Origin: Thermotoga sp. KOL6 | GTDB lineage: Bacteria > Thermotogota > Thermotogae > Thermotogales > Thermotogaceae | Direction of reading: 5' to 3' | NCBI RefSeq assembly: GCF_002866025.1 | Contig: NZ_LNDE01000001.1 | Span: 186,001-250,000 of the forward strand | DNA length: 64,000 bases | Shown: in pieces, positions 34,541 through 47,923 of the stretch | How positions within the stretch are numbered: the first letter of the stretch is position 1 | Layout of the letters: each line of letters starts with the position of its first letter | Program-made: the position numbers and the translations under genes | The notes under the pieces: model-generated | What the model was told of the DNA's origin: nothing | Seen by the model: only the letters and a program-made list of their open reading frames with translations | The model's database searches: none

Positions 34541-35593
34541 TCAAATCTTTTGAACACCGTCTGCGCTTTCTATTTTATGGAAGGTGAGATCTATTTCAAA
34601 ACGCTTCTTGTAGGATCTCGCCAAGTCTTCCTTTATTTTTTCGAAAACACCTTTCTTCGAGAGAACGATCACTCCTCCACCAAACCCACCGCCCACCATT
34701 CTGGCACCGAGAACGCCTTCTTTTTTTCTTAAAAACTCGACGATAAAATCTGTCTCCTCACAAGAAACTTCGTAAAGATCACGTAAGCTTTCATGAGAAG
34801 AAAAAAGCAGTTTTCCAAGCATTTCAAAGTCTCTTTTTCGTAAGGCTTGAACACTCTTTAAAACCCTCTCATTCTCTTCCAAAACGTGTTGGGCTCGTTT
34901 TTTTAACGTTCCAGGAAGTTTGCCCAGCTCTTCTAATTTCACTTCGCGAAAACTTTTCTTCCCAAGAATTCTCAACACCTCTTCACATTCTTGCCTTCTC
35001 TTGTTATATTCGGAAGATGAGAGTTCATGTTTTACGTTGGAATCGACTAGATTAATCTCAACTCCCTCCAGTTCAAGTGGGACGTATTCGTAATTCAAAG
35101 TCATGGTGTCCAGAAAAATTGCGTGACCTTTTTTTCCAAAAGCTGATGTGAACTGATCCATGATACCACATTTCACACCTACAAATTCTACTTCCGCTTC
35201 ACGTGCGATTCTCACAAGTTCAAGTTTTGTCACGTTGAAACCAAAATGTTCGGATATCGCATACGCAGCGGCGACTTCGAGGGCTGCGGAACTCGACAAT
35301 CCCACTCCAACGGGAAGATTGGAAGAGATCACAATTTTCACAGGAGGAACTACAAAACCTCTTTTCTCGAACGCTCTTATCACCCCAGAGATGTAATCAG
35401 TCCATTTGTTGAGCTTTTTTGGTTCATCCATTTCCACAGTCTCATTCATAGTTTCTGAATGAAAGATAAACTTTTTTGTCCTTTCTAGAGAAAGAAAAAC
35501 GAACTTGTTAACTGCAAAAGGTAAAACGTAGCCATCGTTGTAATCAGTGTGTTCTCCGATGATGTTTACACGCCCTGGTGCCTTTACTTTCAT
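34541..35593 (-). CDS. galK: Galactokinase
   Basis: 350 aa GHMP kinase. The N-terminal galactokinase signature is 'GRVNIIGEHTDYNDGYVLP'; the ATP-binding motif 2 is 'LPVGVGLSSSAALEVA'; the catalytic Asp is in 'GIMDQFTSAFG'; motif 3 is 'ARMVGGGFGGGVIVL'. It phosphorylates galactose at C1, the first step of the Leloir pathway. ATG overlaps the galT stop by 4 bp. Last gene of the operon, directly before the terminator. Confidence 0.97.
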   Translation of the reverse strand: MKVKAPGRVNIIGEHTDYNDGYVLPFAVNKFVFLSLERTKKFIFHSETMNETVEMDEPKKLNKWTDYISGVIRAFEKRGFVVPPVKIVISSNLPVGVGLSSSAALEVAAAYAISEHFGFNVTKLELVRIAREAEVEFVGVKCGIMDQFTSAFGKKGHAIFLDTMTLNYEYVPLELEGVEINLVDSNVKHELSSSEYNKRRQECEEVLRILGKKSFREVKLEELGKLPGTLKKRAQHVLEENERVLKSVQALRKRDFEMLGKLLFSSHESLRDLYEVSCEETDFIVEFLRKKEGVLGARMVGGGFGGGVIVLSKKGVFEKIKEDLARSYKKRFEIDLTFHKIESADGVQKI

Positions 35594-36546
35594 ATCTTCA
35601 CCTCCACCTCTCTAAGTCGCTTTGCCGCTTTTTCAGGAACAACTGGGTTTATGAACGCCCAAGTACCCGTTTCAACGCTGGCCATCCATTTCAATTTGTC
35701 CTTGTCACGTTTCGGAGGATTGAATTCCACGTGGAAGTGAAAGAAATGTGAAACGTCTTCCCCATTGAAAGGTGCCTGGAAGAACATCATCATGTATGGA
35801 AATTCCTGCTCGAAAAGTTTGTCATATTTGGCAGTCACTACTTTTAGAACCTCTGCAAATTCCTTTTTTTCTTGTTTAGAGAGTTCCAAAAGGTTACTGA
35901 CGTGTCTCTTCGGATAGACGTGGACCTCATATGGAAAGCGTGCATAAAAAGGAACAATCGCGAGAAAGTTGGCCGTTTCGTAAACTTTTCTCTCTTCTCC
36001 TTCGTTCTCAATGATCTCACATATAGTACACATTTTTTTCTTTTCATACCATTTTCTCATCGCTTCTATTTTCACTTCTATTCTTTTCGGAAGAAAAGGG
36101 AAAGCGTAGATCTGACCGTGAGGATGAGGAAGTGATGCTCCAACTTCTTTTCCACGGTTTTCAAAGATGAAAACGTACTTCACAAAATCATGCTGAGAAA
36201 GATCCCTGGTTCTGTCTACCCACATCTCCACGAGTTTTTCAATCTGCTTTATAGGCATACCCGGAAGTGCCGTGTTGTGATCAGAAGTGTAAACTACAAC
36301 CTCGCAAACTCCACGAGATTCTTCTTTTTTGAAAGGGCCTCTTTCTTTCCAATCAACAGGTGGCGGATCCTTCTTGAGAGAAGGGTACCTATTTTCGAAC
36401 GTCACAAGGTCGTATTCCTCAGGAAGTTCCAACCCTCCCACACATATGGGACACTCCGTCTTTGAAGGCTGAACGGGCCTTTTCTGGGTGGCCGCAGAGA
36501 CGATTACCCACTCATCCGTGAGAGGATTGTACCTGAGCTCCATCAT
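35590..36546 (-). CDS. galT: Galactose-1-phosphate uridylyltransferase
   Basis: 318 aa, HIT superfamily. Catalytic '[14 protein letters not shown]' has the H-P-H-G-Q motif whose middle His forms the UMP-enzyme intermediate. 'TECPICVGG' and 'CTIC' provide the zinc-binding cysteines. It swaps UMP between UDP-glucose and galactose 1-phosphate. Start ATG 36546 overlaps the galA stop. No UDP-galactose epimerase gene (galE) is in the operon. Confidence 0.96.
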   Translation of the reverse strand: MMELRYNPLTDEWVIVSAATQKRPVQPSKTECPICVGGLELPEEYDLVTFENRYPSLKKDPPPVDWKERGPFKKEESRGVCEVVVYTSDHNTALPGMPIKQIEKLVEMWVDRTRDLSQHDFVKYVFIFENRGKEVGASLPHPHGQIYAFPFLPKRIEVKIEAMRKWYEKKKMCTICEIIENEGEERKVYETANFLAIVPFYARFPYEVHVYPKRHVSNLLELSKQEKKEFAEVLKVVTAKYDKLFEQEFPYMMMFFQAPFNGEDVSHFFHFHVEFNPPKRDKDKLKWMASVETGTWAFINPVVPEKAAKRLREVEVKI

Positions 36547-38201
36547 TCTTTATCACCCTCTTCGTAAAAATAGAAATTTCTTCCATCTTCTCTTCTTACG
36601 ATTCTTTTTTTCAGCAAGGACTTTCCTTCCTTTTCCAGGTGGTATTCTCTATTTTCCAGGTCTACTGAAATCTTCACGTTTCCCGAATTTGTCCCAGATG
36701 AGACAATCTCGTATTTCATATCCGTTGTCAGAATGTCCTGAACACGAGGCTTCCCACCGAGAAGATCGAGAGTTTCTCTTAAAACCTCCCTCCCGTGGTC
36801 TTCCACAAGTGAAAGATCGTCACTTTCTACGATCATATTATCGAGAACCCCACAGGTGTAAGAGTAAAGTTCTCTCTCCTTCAGCGTTAGTTCCGTCTTT
36901 TCTTTTCTGAGGATGAGACAATCTGGATCATTGAGCCAGAGTCTATCGTGCATGAAATATCTTGTAATAGCGTTCCTCAAGGCCCATTTGGCAGCCGGTG
37001 TACCGTTGTCTTCCACATGGTCACCCCAGAAGGGAGCGGTATCGGGTCCTATTCTCATCCCATCCACGTAACCCACCGCAGGAAGAAGGGGGGAACCACA
37101 ACCGAGAACAAAGGAATCCTCTCCAACTGCTTTTCTAATGGTTTCTATTCCCTTCCTGAAAGCTTGGATTGGCGTGATACTTTCTTTTCTTTCTCCAGGA
37201 ATTGCCCCCGCGAAGAGGAAGTCTATCTTGAAATATCTGTATCCCATATTCTTCAAAGACTTGAAAATATCGAAAACCCAATTGAGCACTTCTTCATTTG
37301 AAAGATCGAGGGCGTATATCTTTTTGTTCCAATTCCTATAGGCTATCTTGGGTTCTCCATTCTCTTTTACTACCCAATCTGGGTGGGCATTGAATGTTTC
37401 AGAAGTTTCTGAAACGCTGAACGGTGCAGTCCATATTCCAGGAATGAAACCGCTTTCTTTTATTGTCCTAGCCATCTCTTCAACTGTAGGAAAACCATCC
37501 TTTGTGACAAGCCAATCACCGATATCCTTTTCGTAAGCGTCATCTATTTGAAAGACTTCAAACGGGAAACTTCTCGCAAGTTTCAGATTCTTCAAAGTTT
37601 CTTTCCAAGTGAGATCCAAAAAGTAATGATACCAGCTACACCAACCAACGGGAGTGTGTCTAGGAACTTTCGCTTTGTTTTCAAAACCAACAAGTTCTGC
37701 ATATTTTTCCAAAAGAAGAGAGGTATTTGGATCTTCGAAAACGACGAGAGGTTCAAGTGGTACGAAATCATCAAAACGGGAATCGAAGTATTCCAGGTAT
37801 GCAATTAAGTCTCCATTTTCTATGGTGAAAAACGGGTGGGCTATCTTGGAACTGAGAAAACCGTAAACCTTACCTTCTTCTGCGACAAAATAATCACTCT
37901 GAAGACTCTTTGTGAGAACATCTGGTACTATCGATGCAGTGTAACGCCAATTGGGATCTATTTCAGGCGGTGTGAAAGAATCAACATTCACTACCTTGCA
38001 CGGTCCCCATGATTGCCAGTTGTTCACAAGAAGTTTCATAGGGACTTTTGTTCGAAAAATTTCCAGTCGTCCAGGGGCTCCTTTTACCCTTCCAGATACT
38101 TTGTATCCAAGATGAATCTTTTCCACCTTCCACTCGACAGTGTAGCCTTTTTCATCGAGAACGAAATTTCCCTCTTTGAGTATTTCCCCGAATATCCTCA
38201 C
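36543..38201 (-). CDS. galA: Alpha-galactosidase, glycoside hydrolase family 36
   Basis: 552 aa from GTG 38201, which follows GAGGTGATC; the frame opens 3 codons earlier. An N-terminal beta domain precedes a TIM barrel. The nucleophile Asp is in '[12 protein letters not shown]' and the acid/base Asp in '[12 protein letters not shown]'; 'GWCSWYHYF' lines the galactose pocket. It releases galactose from alpha-1,6 linkages (melibiose, raffinose, galactomannan side chains). No signal peptide, so it acts on imported oligosaccharides. The lacZ stop overlaps the region just before the start. Confidence 0.96.
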   Translation of the reverse strand: MRIFGEILKEGNFVLDEKGYTVEWKVEKIHLGYKVSGRVKGAPGRLEIFRTKVPMKLLVNNWQSWGPCKVVNVDSFTPPEIDPNWRYTASIVPDVLTKSLQSDYFVAEEGKVYGFLSSKIAHPFFTIENGDLIAYLEYFDSRFDDFVPLEPLVVFEDPNTSLLLEKYAELVGFENKAKVPRHTPVGWCSWYHYFLDLTWKETLKNLKLARSFPFEVFQIDDAYEKDIGDWLVTKDGFPTVEEMARTIKESGFIPGIWTAPFSVSETSETFNAHPDWVVKENGEPKIAYRNWNKKIYALDLSNEEVLNWVFDIFKSLKNMGYRYFKIDFLFAGAIPGERKESITPIQAFRKGIETIRKAVGEDSFVLGCGSPLLPAVGYVDGMRIGPDTAPFWGDHVEDNGTPAAKWALRNAITRYFMHDRLWLNDPDCLILRKEKTELTLKERELYSYTCGVLDNMIVESDDLSLVEDHGREVLRETLDLLGGKPRVQDILTTDMKYEIVSSGTNSGNVKISVDLENREYHLEKEGKSLLKKRIVRREDGRNFYFYEEGDKE

Positions 38202-38206
38202 ACAGA

Positions 38207-41467
<3,261 letters not shown>

Positions 41468-41600
41468 CTAACCTCCCACATGAAGGCATGAAACCCTGTG
41501 ACCAGGTTTCACTTTTTGCGCAAATTTCACAAACGAGTGTTAGTCCACAGTTTCTAAAATCGTTGATGATTCGCTAATATTATCCAAAGTCACTGATCTA

Positions 41601-41630
41601 TTGACATACACCAGTGCACATTTCTAAAAT
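41601..41630 (+). promoter_or_regulatory. Plus-strand promoter-like site between lacZ and the GH42 gene
   Basis: Perfect TTGACA (41601-41606), 18-bp spacer, TAAAAT (41625-41630). It reads rightward into the 3' end of the GH42 gene on the opposite strand; no plus-strand gene follows. The last ten bases (TTTCTAAAAT) also occur at 41551. Confidence 0.4.
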
Positions 41631-41675
41631 ACCGCTGAGAAAGAGAATTTGCTTTCAAATATTTGGTTACCATTC

Positions 41676-43625
41676 TTAACTTGTTTCTTCCCATATAACC
41701 AAATCCATAGGTTCTATCTTTTCGCTACCTAGAACAACACGTGTATCCTTTGGAATTTCCAAAGGAATTTCTTCGGATGTGAAGTTGAAAACGAAAGTAA
41801 ACCTTCCTCTTTTTTGCAGGCAAATTCCTTCTGGAAGTTTCTTCACAATGAGTCCTCTCTCAAGTGCCAGTTTTTCGAAGAAATCAGTAAGAAATTCCAC
41901 GGGTGGCCAAAAACTCAAATAGAACACATTCTTGTTTTTGAACACTCCTCCTAAATTGTCTTCGAAACTCGCCAAAGTTTCAGGTACATCTGACCTCACC
42001 ATTTCTCTCCATACATTCACGGAGTAGCTCTTTCCACCCCACCTCAAAGTTTCTGTGTGTTTCAAACCCATACTTTCCACCTGGATTACTTCGAGAGGTA
42101 TTAATTTTTTCAAAGGACCTGGTGGCATTTCTTTGGGTATTCGAAAGCTTTCTGTCTTGCTTCCACTCCTTGGACCGAAAACGAGTAACCCTCCAACTTT
42201 CTCGAAAACGCTGAGATACTCTTCCCTTACGATGGGCAGACTGGGCACAACAACTAGCTTATAATCATCCAAAGAGACTCCAGGAGGAACCACATCAACG
42301 TTCAATCCGAGTCTCCTCAAGGCCGTGTAGAATCTTAAGACAAGATCGAGATAGTGCACGCCTTCACCATGAGGTTGTATGGAAAAAACCCAATCCGCTT
42401 CGTAATCGAAAACGAGCGCCACGTCGCTTTTCACAGACTCATGGAGATCGAGGGTGTTCAACTCTTCGAAGACCTTTTTTATTTCCTGGAAATACAATGT
42501 TGGTGTTGAATCCGGAGTTAGCAAACCTGAATGCATCTGTTCCTGTGCAAAGGGGGCTTGTCTCCATCTGAAGTAAGAAACGACTTCTGCCCCATGCGCA
42601 AACGCTTGCCAAGTCCAAAGACGAATAGCACCCTTCCCCGGCCAAAGATTGTAGGGCGCCCAATTCACTGGTCCCGCTTGTTGTTCCATCACCCAAAACT
42701 TTCCTTTCCCCATACCACGATAAAGATCATGCGAAAAAGAAATCAAATCGGGATAACCCGTTCTATCGAAAGGATTCTGCTCCATCCCTTTAAGCTTCAT
42801 GAAAACAAGAGTATGTCCCAATGGATAGTTATCCCAGGAAGAAAAGTCCAAATCTCTGGAGAGTTTGTAATGATCGAAATCCGTAAACCCCGCCATAAAA
42901 TTGTGTGTCACAAATCTTCCCGGTGAAAACTCCCTGATGATTTCTACCTGAAGTTTGTTGAACTCAACTACTTGATCGGAGGCAAACCTGTAATAATCGA
43001 GAACATGTGAAGGATTGGGATCCGCCGGTGTAAGATTAGGAAGTTCAATCTCCCTGAAAGATCTATACTCTTGACTCCAAAATACAGTTCCCCAAGCTTC
43101 ATTCAACTTTCTAATGTCTCCCTCGTATTTTTTTTCTAACCACTTTTGAAAGGCTTCTTTACATTCTTGACAGTAACACCTCACTGTATCATGACAACCG
43201 TATTCGTTGTCCGTTTGCCACCCAACAACTGCAGGATGTTTTCCATAACGTCTGGCAATTATGAAAACTATTCTTTTTACCTCTTCACGATAAATTGGGC
43301 TGGAAAAACAATAGTGCCTTCTAGAACCAAAATTCTTCTTGTGACCGTATTTGTCAACGGGAAGAATCTCCGGGTGTTCGTCTATAAGCCATTTCGGGGG
43401 AGTCGCTGTGGGTGTTCCAAGAATGATCTTCAACCCCACTTTCTCGGCTATATCCAATGTCTCATCCAACCACTCCCAATTGAACTTTCCTCTCTCCGGT
43501 TCTATCCTGCTCCATGCAAACTCCCCTATCCTCACATACTCTATGCCGAGTTCTTTCATTCTTCTGAAATCCTCTTCTACCTTCTCTATCCCCCAATGTT
43601 CTGGATAATAACAAACACCCAGCAT
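41676..43625 (-). CDS. Beta-galactosidase, glycoside hydrolase family 42
   Basis: 649 aa. Acid/base Glu in 'VGWQTDNEYGCHDTVRC' (N-E-Y) and nucleophile Glu in 'GKFWVMEQQAGPVNW'. The cluster 'CHDTVRCYCQECKEAF' plus an earlier Cys provides the zinc site of many thermophilic GH42 enzymes. A trimerisation-type domain (about 400-580) and small C-terminal beta domain complete it. It hydrolyses short beta-galactosides, for instance from pectic galactan, imported by the adjacent transporter. Start ATG 43625 after GAGGTGATT. Last gene of the transporter operon. Confidence 0.96.
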   Translation of the reverse strand: MLGVCYYPEHWGIEKVEEDFRRMKELGIEYVRIGEFAWSRIEPERGKFNWEWLDETLDIAEKVGLKIILGTPTATPPKWLIDEHPEILPVDKYGHKKNFGSRRHYCFSSPIYREEVKRIVFIIARRYGKHPAVVGWQTDNEYGCHDTVRCYCQECKEAFQKWLEKKYEGDIRKLNEAWGTVFWSQEYRSFREIELPNLTPADPNPSHVLDYYRFASDQVVEFNKLQVEIIREFSPGRFVTHNFMAGFTDFDHYKLSRDLDFSSWDNYPLGHTLVFMKLKGMEQNPFDRTGYPDLISFSHDLYRGMGKGKFWVMEQQAGPVNWAPYNLWPGKGAIRLWTWQAFAHGAEVVSYFRWRQAPFAQEQMHSGLLTPDSTPTLYFQEIKKVFEELNTLDLHESVKSDVALVFDYEADWVFSIQPHGEGVHYLDLVLRFYTALRRLGLNVDVVPPGVSLDDYKLVVVPSLPIVREEYLSVFEKVGGLLVFGPRSGSKTESFRIPKEMPPGPLKKLIPLEVIQVESMGLKHTETLRWGGKSYSVNVWREMVRSDVPETLASFEDNLGGVFKNKNVFYLSFWPPVEFLTDFFEKLALERGLIVKKLPEGICLQKRGRFTFVFNFTSEEIPLEIPKDTRVVLGSEKIEPMDLVIWEETS

Positions 43626-43658
43626 AGAATCACCTCATTCTTTTAATTTTTGGAGACG

Positions 43659-44495
43659 TCATCCTTTCACACTACCGATCGTCAAACCTTCTATGAAGTA
43701 TCTCTGGAAGAAAAGGAACACCACAATGGGTACCAAAGCCGCAAGATTTGCGCCCGCAGCTATCACGTTCCAACTTGTGACCCATTGTCCTTGAAGTGTG
43801 GTAAGTCCCAGAGTAACAGGTTTCAAATGGTCACTCTGAATCAAGACAAGGGACCACAGGTAGTCGTTCCATATCCAAGTGAATTCCAATATTCCCAAAG
43901 CAGCGAGGGCAGGTAAAACAAGAGGCATAATTACCTTCCTGTAGATAAGAAAATCACCAGCTCCGTCTATCTTTGCGGCCTCGAATATGCTCTTTGGAAT
44001 CGTTACCATGAAATTTCTCAGAAAGAATGTACAGAATCCTGTTTGAAAAGCAATGTGAAGCAAGATGACCCCCCAATAAGTGTCATATATTCCCAATTTT
44101 ATTGAGAGCCTATAAACCGGGATCAGCAACATTTGAAAGGGTATAAGCATCCCTGCAACAAACATGATGAGAATAGGTCTACTCAGTTTGAAGTCGTACC
44201 AAGACAAAGCAAAAGCACTCAAACTAGAAACAAAAAGGGCTCCTACGACTGAAATTCCAGTGATTATGAGTGTATTCACAAAGTATCTTTTCATGTTGGC
44301 TTCTCTCCACGCAATCGCATAATTTTCAAGAGTGGGATGTTTAGGAGGATACCACCATCTCAATTCCAACATAACTTCGTCCATAGGTTTAAGAGAGGTG
44401 AACACAGATATTATGAATGGTGCCATCCAAATTAAAACCAGCAACGTAGAGAGAGAATAAAATACAATGGCCACAATCAATTTTCTTTTGTTCAT
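43659..44495 (-). CDS. Sugar ABC transporter permease, MalG type
   Basis: 278 aa, six transmembrane helices, with the cytoplasmic EAA loop 'SIFEAAKIDGAGDFLIYRKVIMPLV' (E-A-A-x-x-D-G-A) that docks on the ATPase. Start ATG 44495 overlaps the stop of the MalF-type gene. No ATPase gene is in the operon; such CUT1 transporters often share an MsmK-type ATPase encoded elsewhere. Confidence 0.93.
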   Translation of the reverse strand: MNKRKLIVAIVFYSLSTLLVLIWMAPFIISVFTSLKPMDEVMLELRWWYPPKHPTLENYAIAWREANMKRYFVNTLIITGISVVGALFVSSLSAFALSWYDFKLSRPILIMFVAGMLIPFQMLLIPVYRLSIKLGIYDTYWGVILLHIAFQTGFCTFFLRNFMVTIPKSIFEAAKIDGAGDFLIYRKVIMPLVLPALAALGILEFTWIWNDYLWSLVLIQSDHLKPVTLGLTTLQGQWVTSWNVIAAGANLAALVPIVVFLFFQRYFIEGLTIGSVKG

Positions 44496-45370
44496 ACGAC
44501 TTTTTCCTCCCTTCTAAGCGTGTAGAGAAGATAAACTATTATGAATCCCAAAGTAATGAGGAACTGAATAACTGCAATTGCAGAGCCGTATCCCATTCGA
44601 TAATTATGGAAGGAATGAATGTACATGTAGTTCGCCAAGACACTCGAGGAATAAAACGGTCCTCCTCTCGTCATTACGTAGACAATATCGAATGCTCTCA
44701 AAGAGTCTATTATGTTCACCGTAATCGCTATGACCATAGCTGGCCTAAGGGAAGGAAGTATGACGTACCAGAATCTTTGCCATGCGTTAGCACCGTCCAC
44801 ATAAGCTGCTTCCACCAATTCCGGGGGAACGTTTTTCAAACCCGCAAGAAACAGAACTATAGCGTAAGCTATTTGCCTCCATAAAGCTGCCATTATAAGA
44901 GCATAAGTCACTATCTTCGGATCGCTCAACCACGGTTTTGCCAAACTTCCTAGACCTATCGTTCTCAAAAATTCATTCAGAGCACCATGTCTGGGTTCCA
45001 ATATCCAAGACCATATCTGTCCTATTACAACAAAAGAAAGTGTCATAGGTAAATAAATGAGTGTCTTAAAAACCTTGTTACCGGGAAATTTCTGATCCAT
45101 CAGCATCGCCATTCCCAAACCGGCAGGAATTGCTATCACAACAAAAGAAACGAGCCATTTTATATTGTTTTTTAAAGAAAGCCAGAAGTATGGATCGCTG
45201 AAAAGTCTTTTGTAATTATCCAAGCCTATTATTTTGAAACTCGAAGATACTCCATCCCAATCAGTGAAGCTCAGGTAAATAGTTTGAAAAATCGGGAAAA
45301 TCACCCATATAAAATAAAGAGTCAACGGAAGAGCCAGGAAAGCGTAAGGAACCCATTTTCTTTTCGACAC
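44492..45370 (-). CDS. Sugar ABC transporter permease, MalF type
   Basis: 292 aa from GTG 45370, 9 nt after GGAGG. The frame extends 38 codons upstream through the terminator hairpin without any ribosome site. Six transmembrane helices and an EAA loop 'VPPELVEAAYVDGANAWQRF'. It pairs with the MalG-type subunit in the membrane for import of galactosides in the CUT1 family. Confidence 0.93.
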   Translation of the reverse strand: MSKRKWVPYAFLALPLTLYFIWVIFPIFQTIYLSFTDWDGVSSSFKIIGLDNYKRLFSDPYFWLSLKNNIKWLVSFVVIAIPAGLGMAMLMDQKFPGNKVFKTLIYLPMTLSFVVIGQIWSWILEPRHGALNEFLRTIGLGSLAKPWLSDPKIVTYALIMAALWRQIAYAIVLFLAGLKNVPPELVEAAYVDGANAWQRFWYVILPSLRPAMVIAITVNIIDSLRAFDIVYVMTRGGPFYSSSVLANYMYIHSFHNYRMGYGSAIAVIQFLITLGFIIVYLLYTLRREEKVV

Positions 45371-45427
45371 AAGTGTACGCCTCCTTATTATTGGTATTTG
45401 GTATGAGAATATTTGAAATGAGAATTC

Positions 45428-45458
45428 AAAAAAGGGAGGGCAGGTATTACTGCCCTCC
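45428..45458 (-). terminator. Partial terminator between binding-protein and permease genes
   Basis: On the minus strand GGAGGGCAG-TAATAC-CTGCCCTCC followed by CTTTTTT. The TAA stop codon of the binding-protein gene is the loop of the hairpin. Leaky termination here would give more binding protein than permease. Confidence 0.85.
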
Positions 45459-46676
45459 GAATATTCTCTGTCTTTCTTTCTCAAGATTTTCGAGTATCTG
45501 ATCCAACCTTTCAGGATAGATCATGAATTCAACAAATCCATTCATTCCAACGGTAGCCATTTCCGGATTAGTGTCTCTGTCGTAGAACTGTGTGACTCCA
45601 TCAGATTCCAAAATCATCTGGAGACCTTTTCGAGCATGTTCGTCTGGTGGTTCAACATTCTTGTTCGCTGCGAGTCTTCCAAGTTTTTTGGCGAAGTACT
45701 CTTGAACATCTTTTCTCGCAATGTACTTCATAAAGACTTTTGCCCCTTCCTTATTCTTTGCTTTTGCGGGTACCATGAAGCCATCGATAGGTGTTTCTTC
45801 GAACAACCCTACATTCGGATCTATTACCGGGAATCTGAAGAAGTCGAGATCGTCTTTAACACTTGCTGGTGCAACATCCTTTATGAACTGACCAATCAAG
45901 TACATACCTGCCTCTCCTCTGAAAAGGAACGCCGCAGCTTCCTGCCATGTGTAAGATGAATGATTCTCTAGGAAGTAACCTTTTTCCACAAGTTGTTTCC
46001 AATATTCGAACACTTTTTTAACACGTGGATCGATGTATGGAATCTCTCCTGCAGTTAGTTCGGTGTGGAATTCAATTCCATTAACCCTTAAGTCGAGATA
46101 GTCAAACCAACCTGCTGCAGGCCAGAGATACTTCGTTCCGATCGTTATAGGTGTTATTCCGTTTTCTTTAAGAGTTTCGCAAACTTTCAAAAATTCGTCC
46201 CAAGTTTTTGGAGGAGTTATTCCGTACTTTTCAAACACAGACTTTCTGTAATAAACTCCCCACCAGTACCAGCTTTGAGGAATGAAGTAAATTTTTCCGT
46301 CGTATTCACAGGCACTCCTGAAAGCAGCTGGGAAGTAATCCTCGAAGGTTTCAGGTGCAAATATGTCATCGAGAGATGCTAAAAGACCTTTGCTGGCAAA
46401 ATATCTCATTCTTTCTCCAGCAAACCAAGTAACCACATCCGGTGCTTCATCGGAATTCAACCAGGTTCTCAATAGAGTTTTGAAGTCTTCATGTGGGAAA
46501 GTGTTCACAACAACATCGTACTCTGGATGCTCTTTCTCGAACATCTGAACAAGTTCGGCAAAAACGATCCTAGGTACTGGGTCTGAGATGTACGAATTCA
46601 CTACTATCTTTTCTTTCGCGAGCACGAAAAGACTTAGAAGAACCAAGGAGATCACCAAAAGAACACGATACTTCAT
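45447..46676 (-). CDS. Extracellular sugar-binding lipoprotein-like protein of the ABC transporter
   Basis: 409 aa from ATG 46676 after GGAGGGTGG. Signal peptide 'MKYRVLLVISLVLLSLFVLA' is followed by an SBP_bac_1 fold (maltose-binding-protein type): 'WYWWGVYYRKSVFEKYGITPP' is the typical central strand, and 'LFRGEAGMYLIGQF' the second hallmark. No lipobox Cys is seen. It should capture galacto-oligosaccharides and deliver them to the permeases downstream. First gene of the operon, with promoter and operator-like motif upstream. Confidence 0.92.
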   Translation of the reverse strand: MKYRVLLVISLVLLSLFVLAKEKIVVNSYISDPVPRIVFAELVQMFEKEHPEYDVVVNTFPHEDFKTLLRTWLNSDEAPDVVTWFAGERMRYFASKGLLASLDDIFAPETFEDYFPAAFRSACEYDGKIYFIPQSWYWWGVYYRKSVFEKYGITPPKTWDEFLKVCETLKENGITPITIGTKYLWPAAGWFDYLDLRVNGIEFHTELTAGEIPYIDPRVKKVFEYWKQLVEKGYFLENHSSYTWQEAAAFLFRGEAGMYLIGQFIKDVAPASVKDDLDFFRFPVIDPNVGLFEETPIDGFMVPAKAKNKEGAKVFMKYIARKDVQEYFAKKLGRLAANKNVEPPDEHARKGLQMILESDGVTQFYDRDTNPEMATVGMNGFVEFMIYPERLDQILENLEKERQRIFGGQ

Positions 46677-46729
46677 GAGTACCACCCTCCCTTTTATAGA
46701 AGTGTTGGTTGATATTCCACATTGCGTTA

Positions 46730-46759
46730 ATGATACCGTGAACGTTTAAGATTGATCAA
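46730..46759 (-). promoter_or_regulatory. Promoter and operator-like motif of the galactoside transporter operon
   Basis: Minus strand TTGATC (46759-46754), 18-bp spacer, TATCAT (46735-46730). The spacer carries the motif seen on the plus strand as TACCGTGAACGTT (46734-46746), also found before the lacI gene. A repressor bound here would cover the promoter. Confidence 0.55.
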
Positions 46760-46853
46760 ATGTTAAAAAAGGTTGTTCAACGGAGAAATTTCCAAACAAT
46801 CACTTATAAAAGATCATAATCGGTTACAAATCGAAGAATCCAAGGAAATCTAC

Positions 46854-47855
46854 TTATGTGGTTTCCCGGACGACAAGTTCCACATCAAGGATGACTCTCT
46901 TCCTTCTTTTTCTTCTTCCTTTAATCTTTTGGAGAAGCATTCTGAAAGCTTCGAATCCCATTTCAAACTTCTTTATCCTTATTGTTGACAAAGGTGGACA
47001 GACTAAAGAAGAGTAAACAATATCATCGTATCCTATAACAGCCACATCCTCTGGTATTTGAAATCCTCTTTCTTTCAACGCTTTTATTACCCCAAAAGCC
47101 ATCAAATCGTTGTAACAGAAAACCCCATCAAATTTGAGGCCCTCATTTAGAGCTTTTTGAACAGCCTGATAACCGTTTTCTATGTCTATATCCGTTACTA
47201 TCACCATATCTTCTCTAAAAGGCATCCCGTGTTCTCTCAACGCTTTTTTATAACCCTCCAGTCTCATGTATGCAGCTGACTTGAAGAGATATCCGCTGAT
47301 CATCAGAATATTTCTCTTTCCACGTTCGATGAGATGCTTTGTTGCTAAGTAACCACCCTTTATCTCGTCACTGTGTATCTCATCCACCTCAAATTCTTCG
47401 AAATGTCTTCCCACGATAACGAAGGGTACGTTCCTTTGCATCAAGGCTTTTATGTCCTCGGCTTTGTCTTGGACAGGAGTTATCAGAAGACCATCAACCC
47501 TTCTTTGAAGCAGTACATCGATGGCCTTTTCCTCGTTCTCATAAACTCTCTCGGTGTTCATAAGCATGATCTGATAACCATACTTTCTTGAAGCGGCTTC
47601 AATTCCTTTGAGGACCTCCGCATAGAATGGATTCGCACTGTCCGCAATAATCACACCCACGATATTCGTTTGTTTACTTCTAAGGGAAGAGGCCGTTGCG
47701 TTCTTCACATAACCAAGTTCCCTTGCTATTTTCAAGATTTTCTTTCGTGTTTCCTCACTGATATCTGGTTTATTGTTCAAAGCTCGTGAAACTGTGTTTA
47801 TCGATACTCCCGCTCTTTCCGCTATATCTCTTATAGTAACGTACTTTTTTTTCAT
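46854..47855 (-). CDS. LacI-family transcriptional regulator of galactoside use
   Basis: 333 aa from ATG 47855 after AAGGAGG; the frame opens 8 codons earlier. The N-terminal helix-turn-helix is 'VTIRDIAERAGVSINTVSRAL', with hinge 'KNATASSLRSKQTNIVGVII', and a periplasmic-binding-like effector domain follows. It lies between the transporter operon and the Mbx operon. The common motif before it and before the binding-protein gene suggests autoregulation and control of the transporter. Probably released by galactose or an oligosaccharide; the ligand is inferred only. Confidence 0.9.
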   Translation of the reverse strand: MKKKYVTIRDIAERAGVSINTVSRALNNKPDISEETRKKILKIARELGYVKNATASSLRSKQTNIVGVIIADSANPFYAEVLKGIEAASRKYGYQIMLMNTERVYENEEKAIDVLLQRRVDGLLITPVQDKAEDIKALMQRNVPFVIVGRHFEEFEVDEIHSDEIKGGYLATKHLIERGKRNILMISGYLFKSAAYMRLEGYKKALREHGMPFREDMVIVTDIDIENGYQAVQKALNEGLKFDGVFCYNDLMAFGVIKALKERGFQIPEDVAVIGYDDIVYSSLVCPPLSTIRIKKFEMGFEAFRMLLQKIKGRRKRRKRVILDVELVVRETT

Positions 47856-47923
47856 AAATCTTTCCTCCTTAGAAAACACATAAACACAACATACATGCTA
47901 TTTATGATATCATACGTAAACGT

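Noticed and set aside
41488-41508. GAAACCCTG-TGAC-CAGGTTTC hairpin as a terminator
   Set aside because: It lies in the lacZ leader; the T-run follows on the plus strand, where no gene ends, and the stem has a bulge. Its role is unclear, so I do not list it as a terminator.
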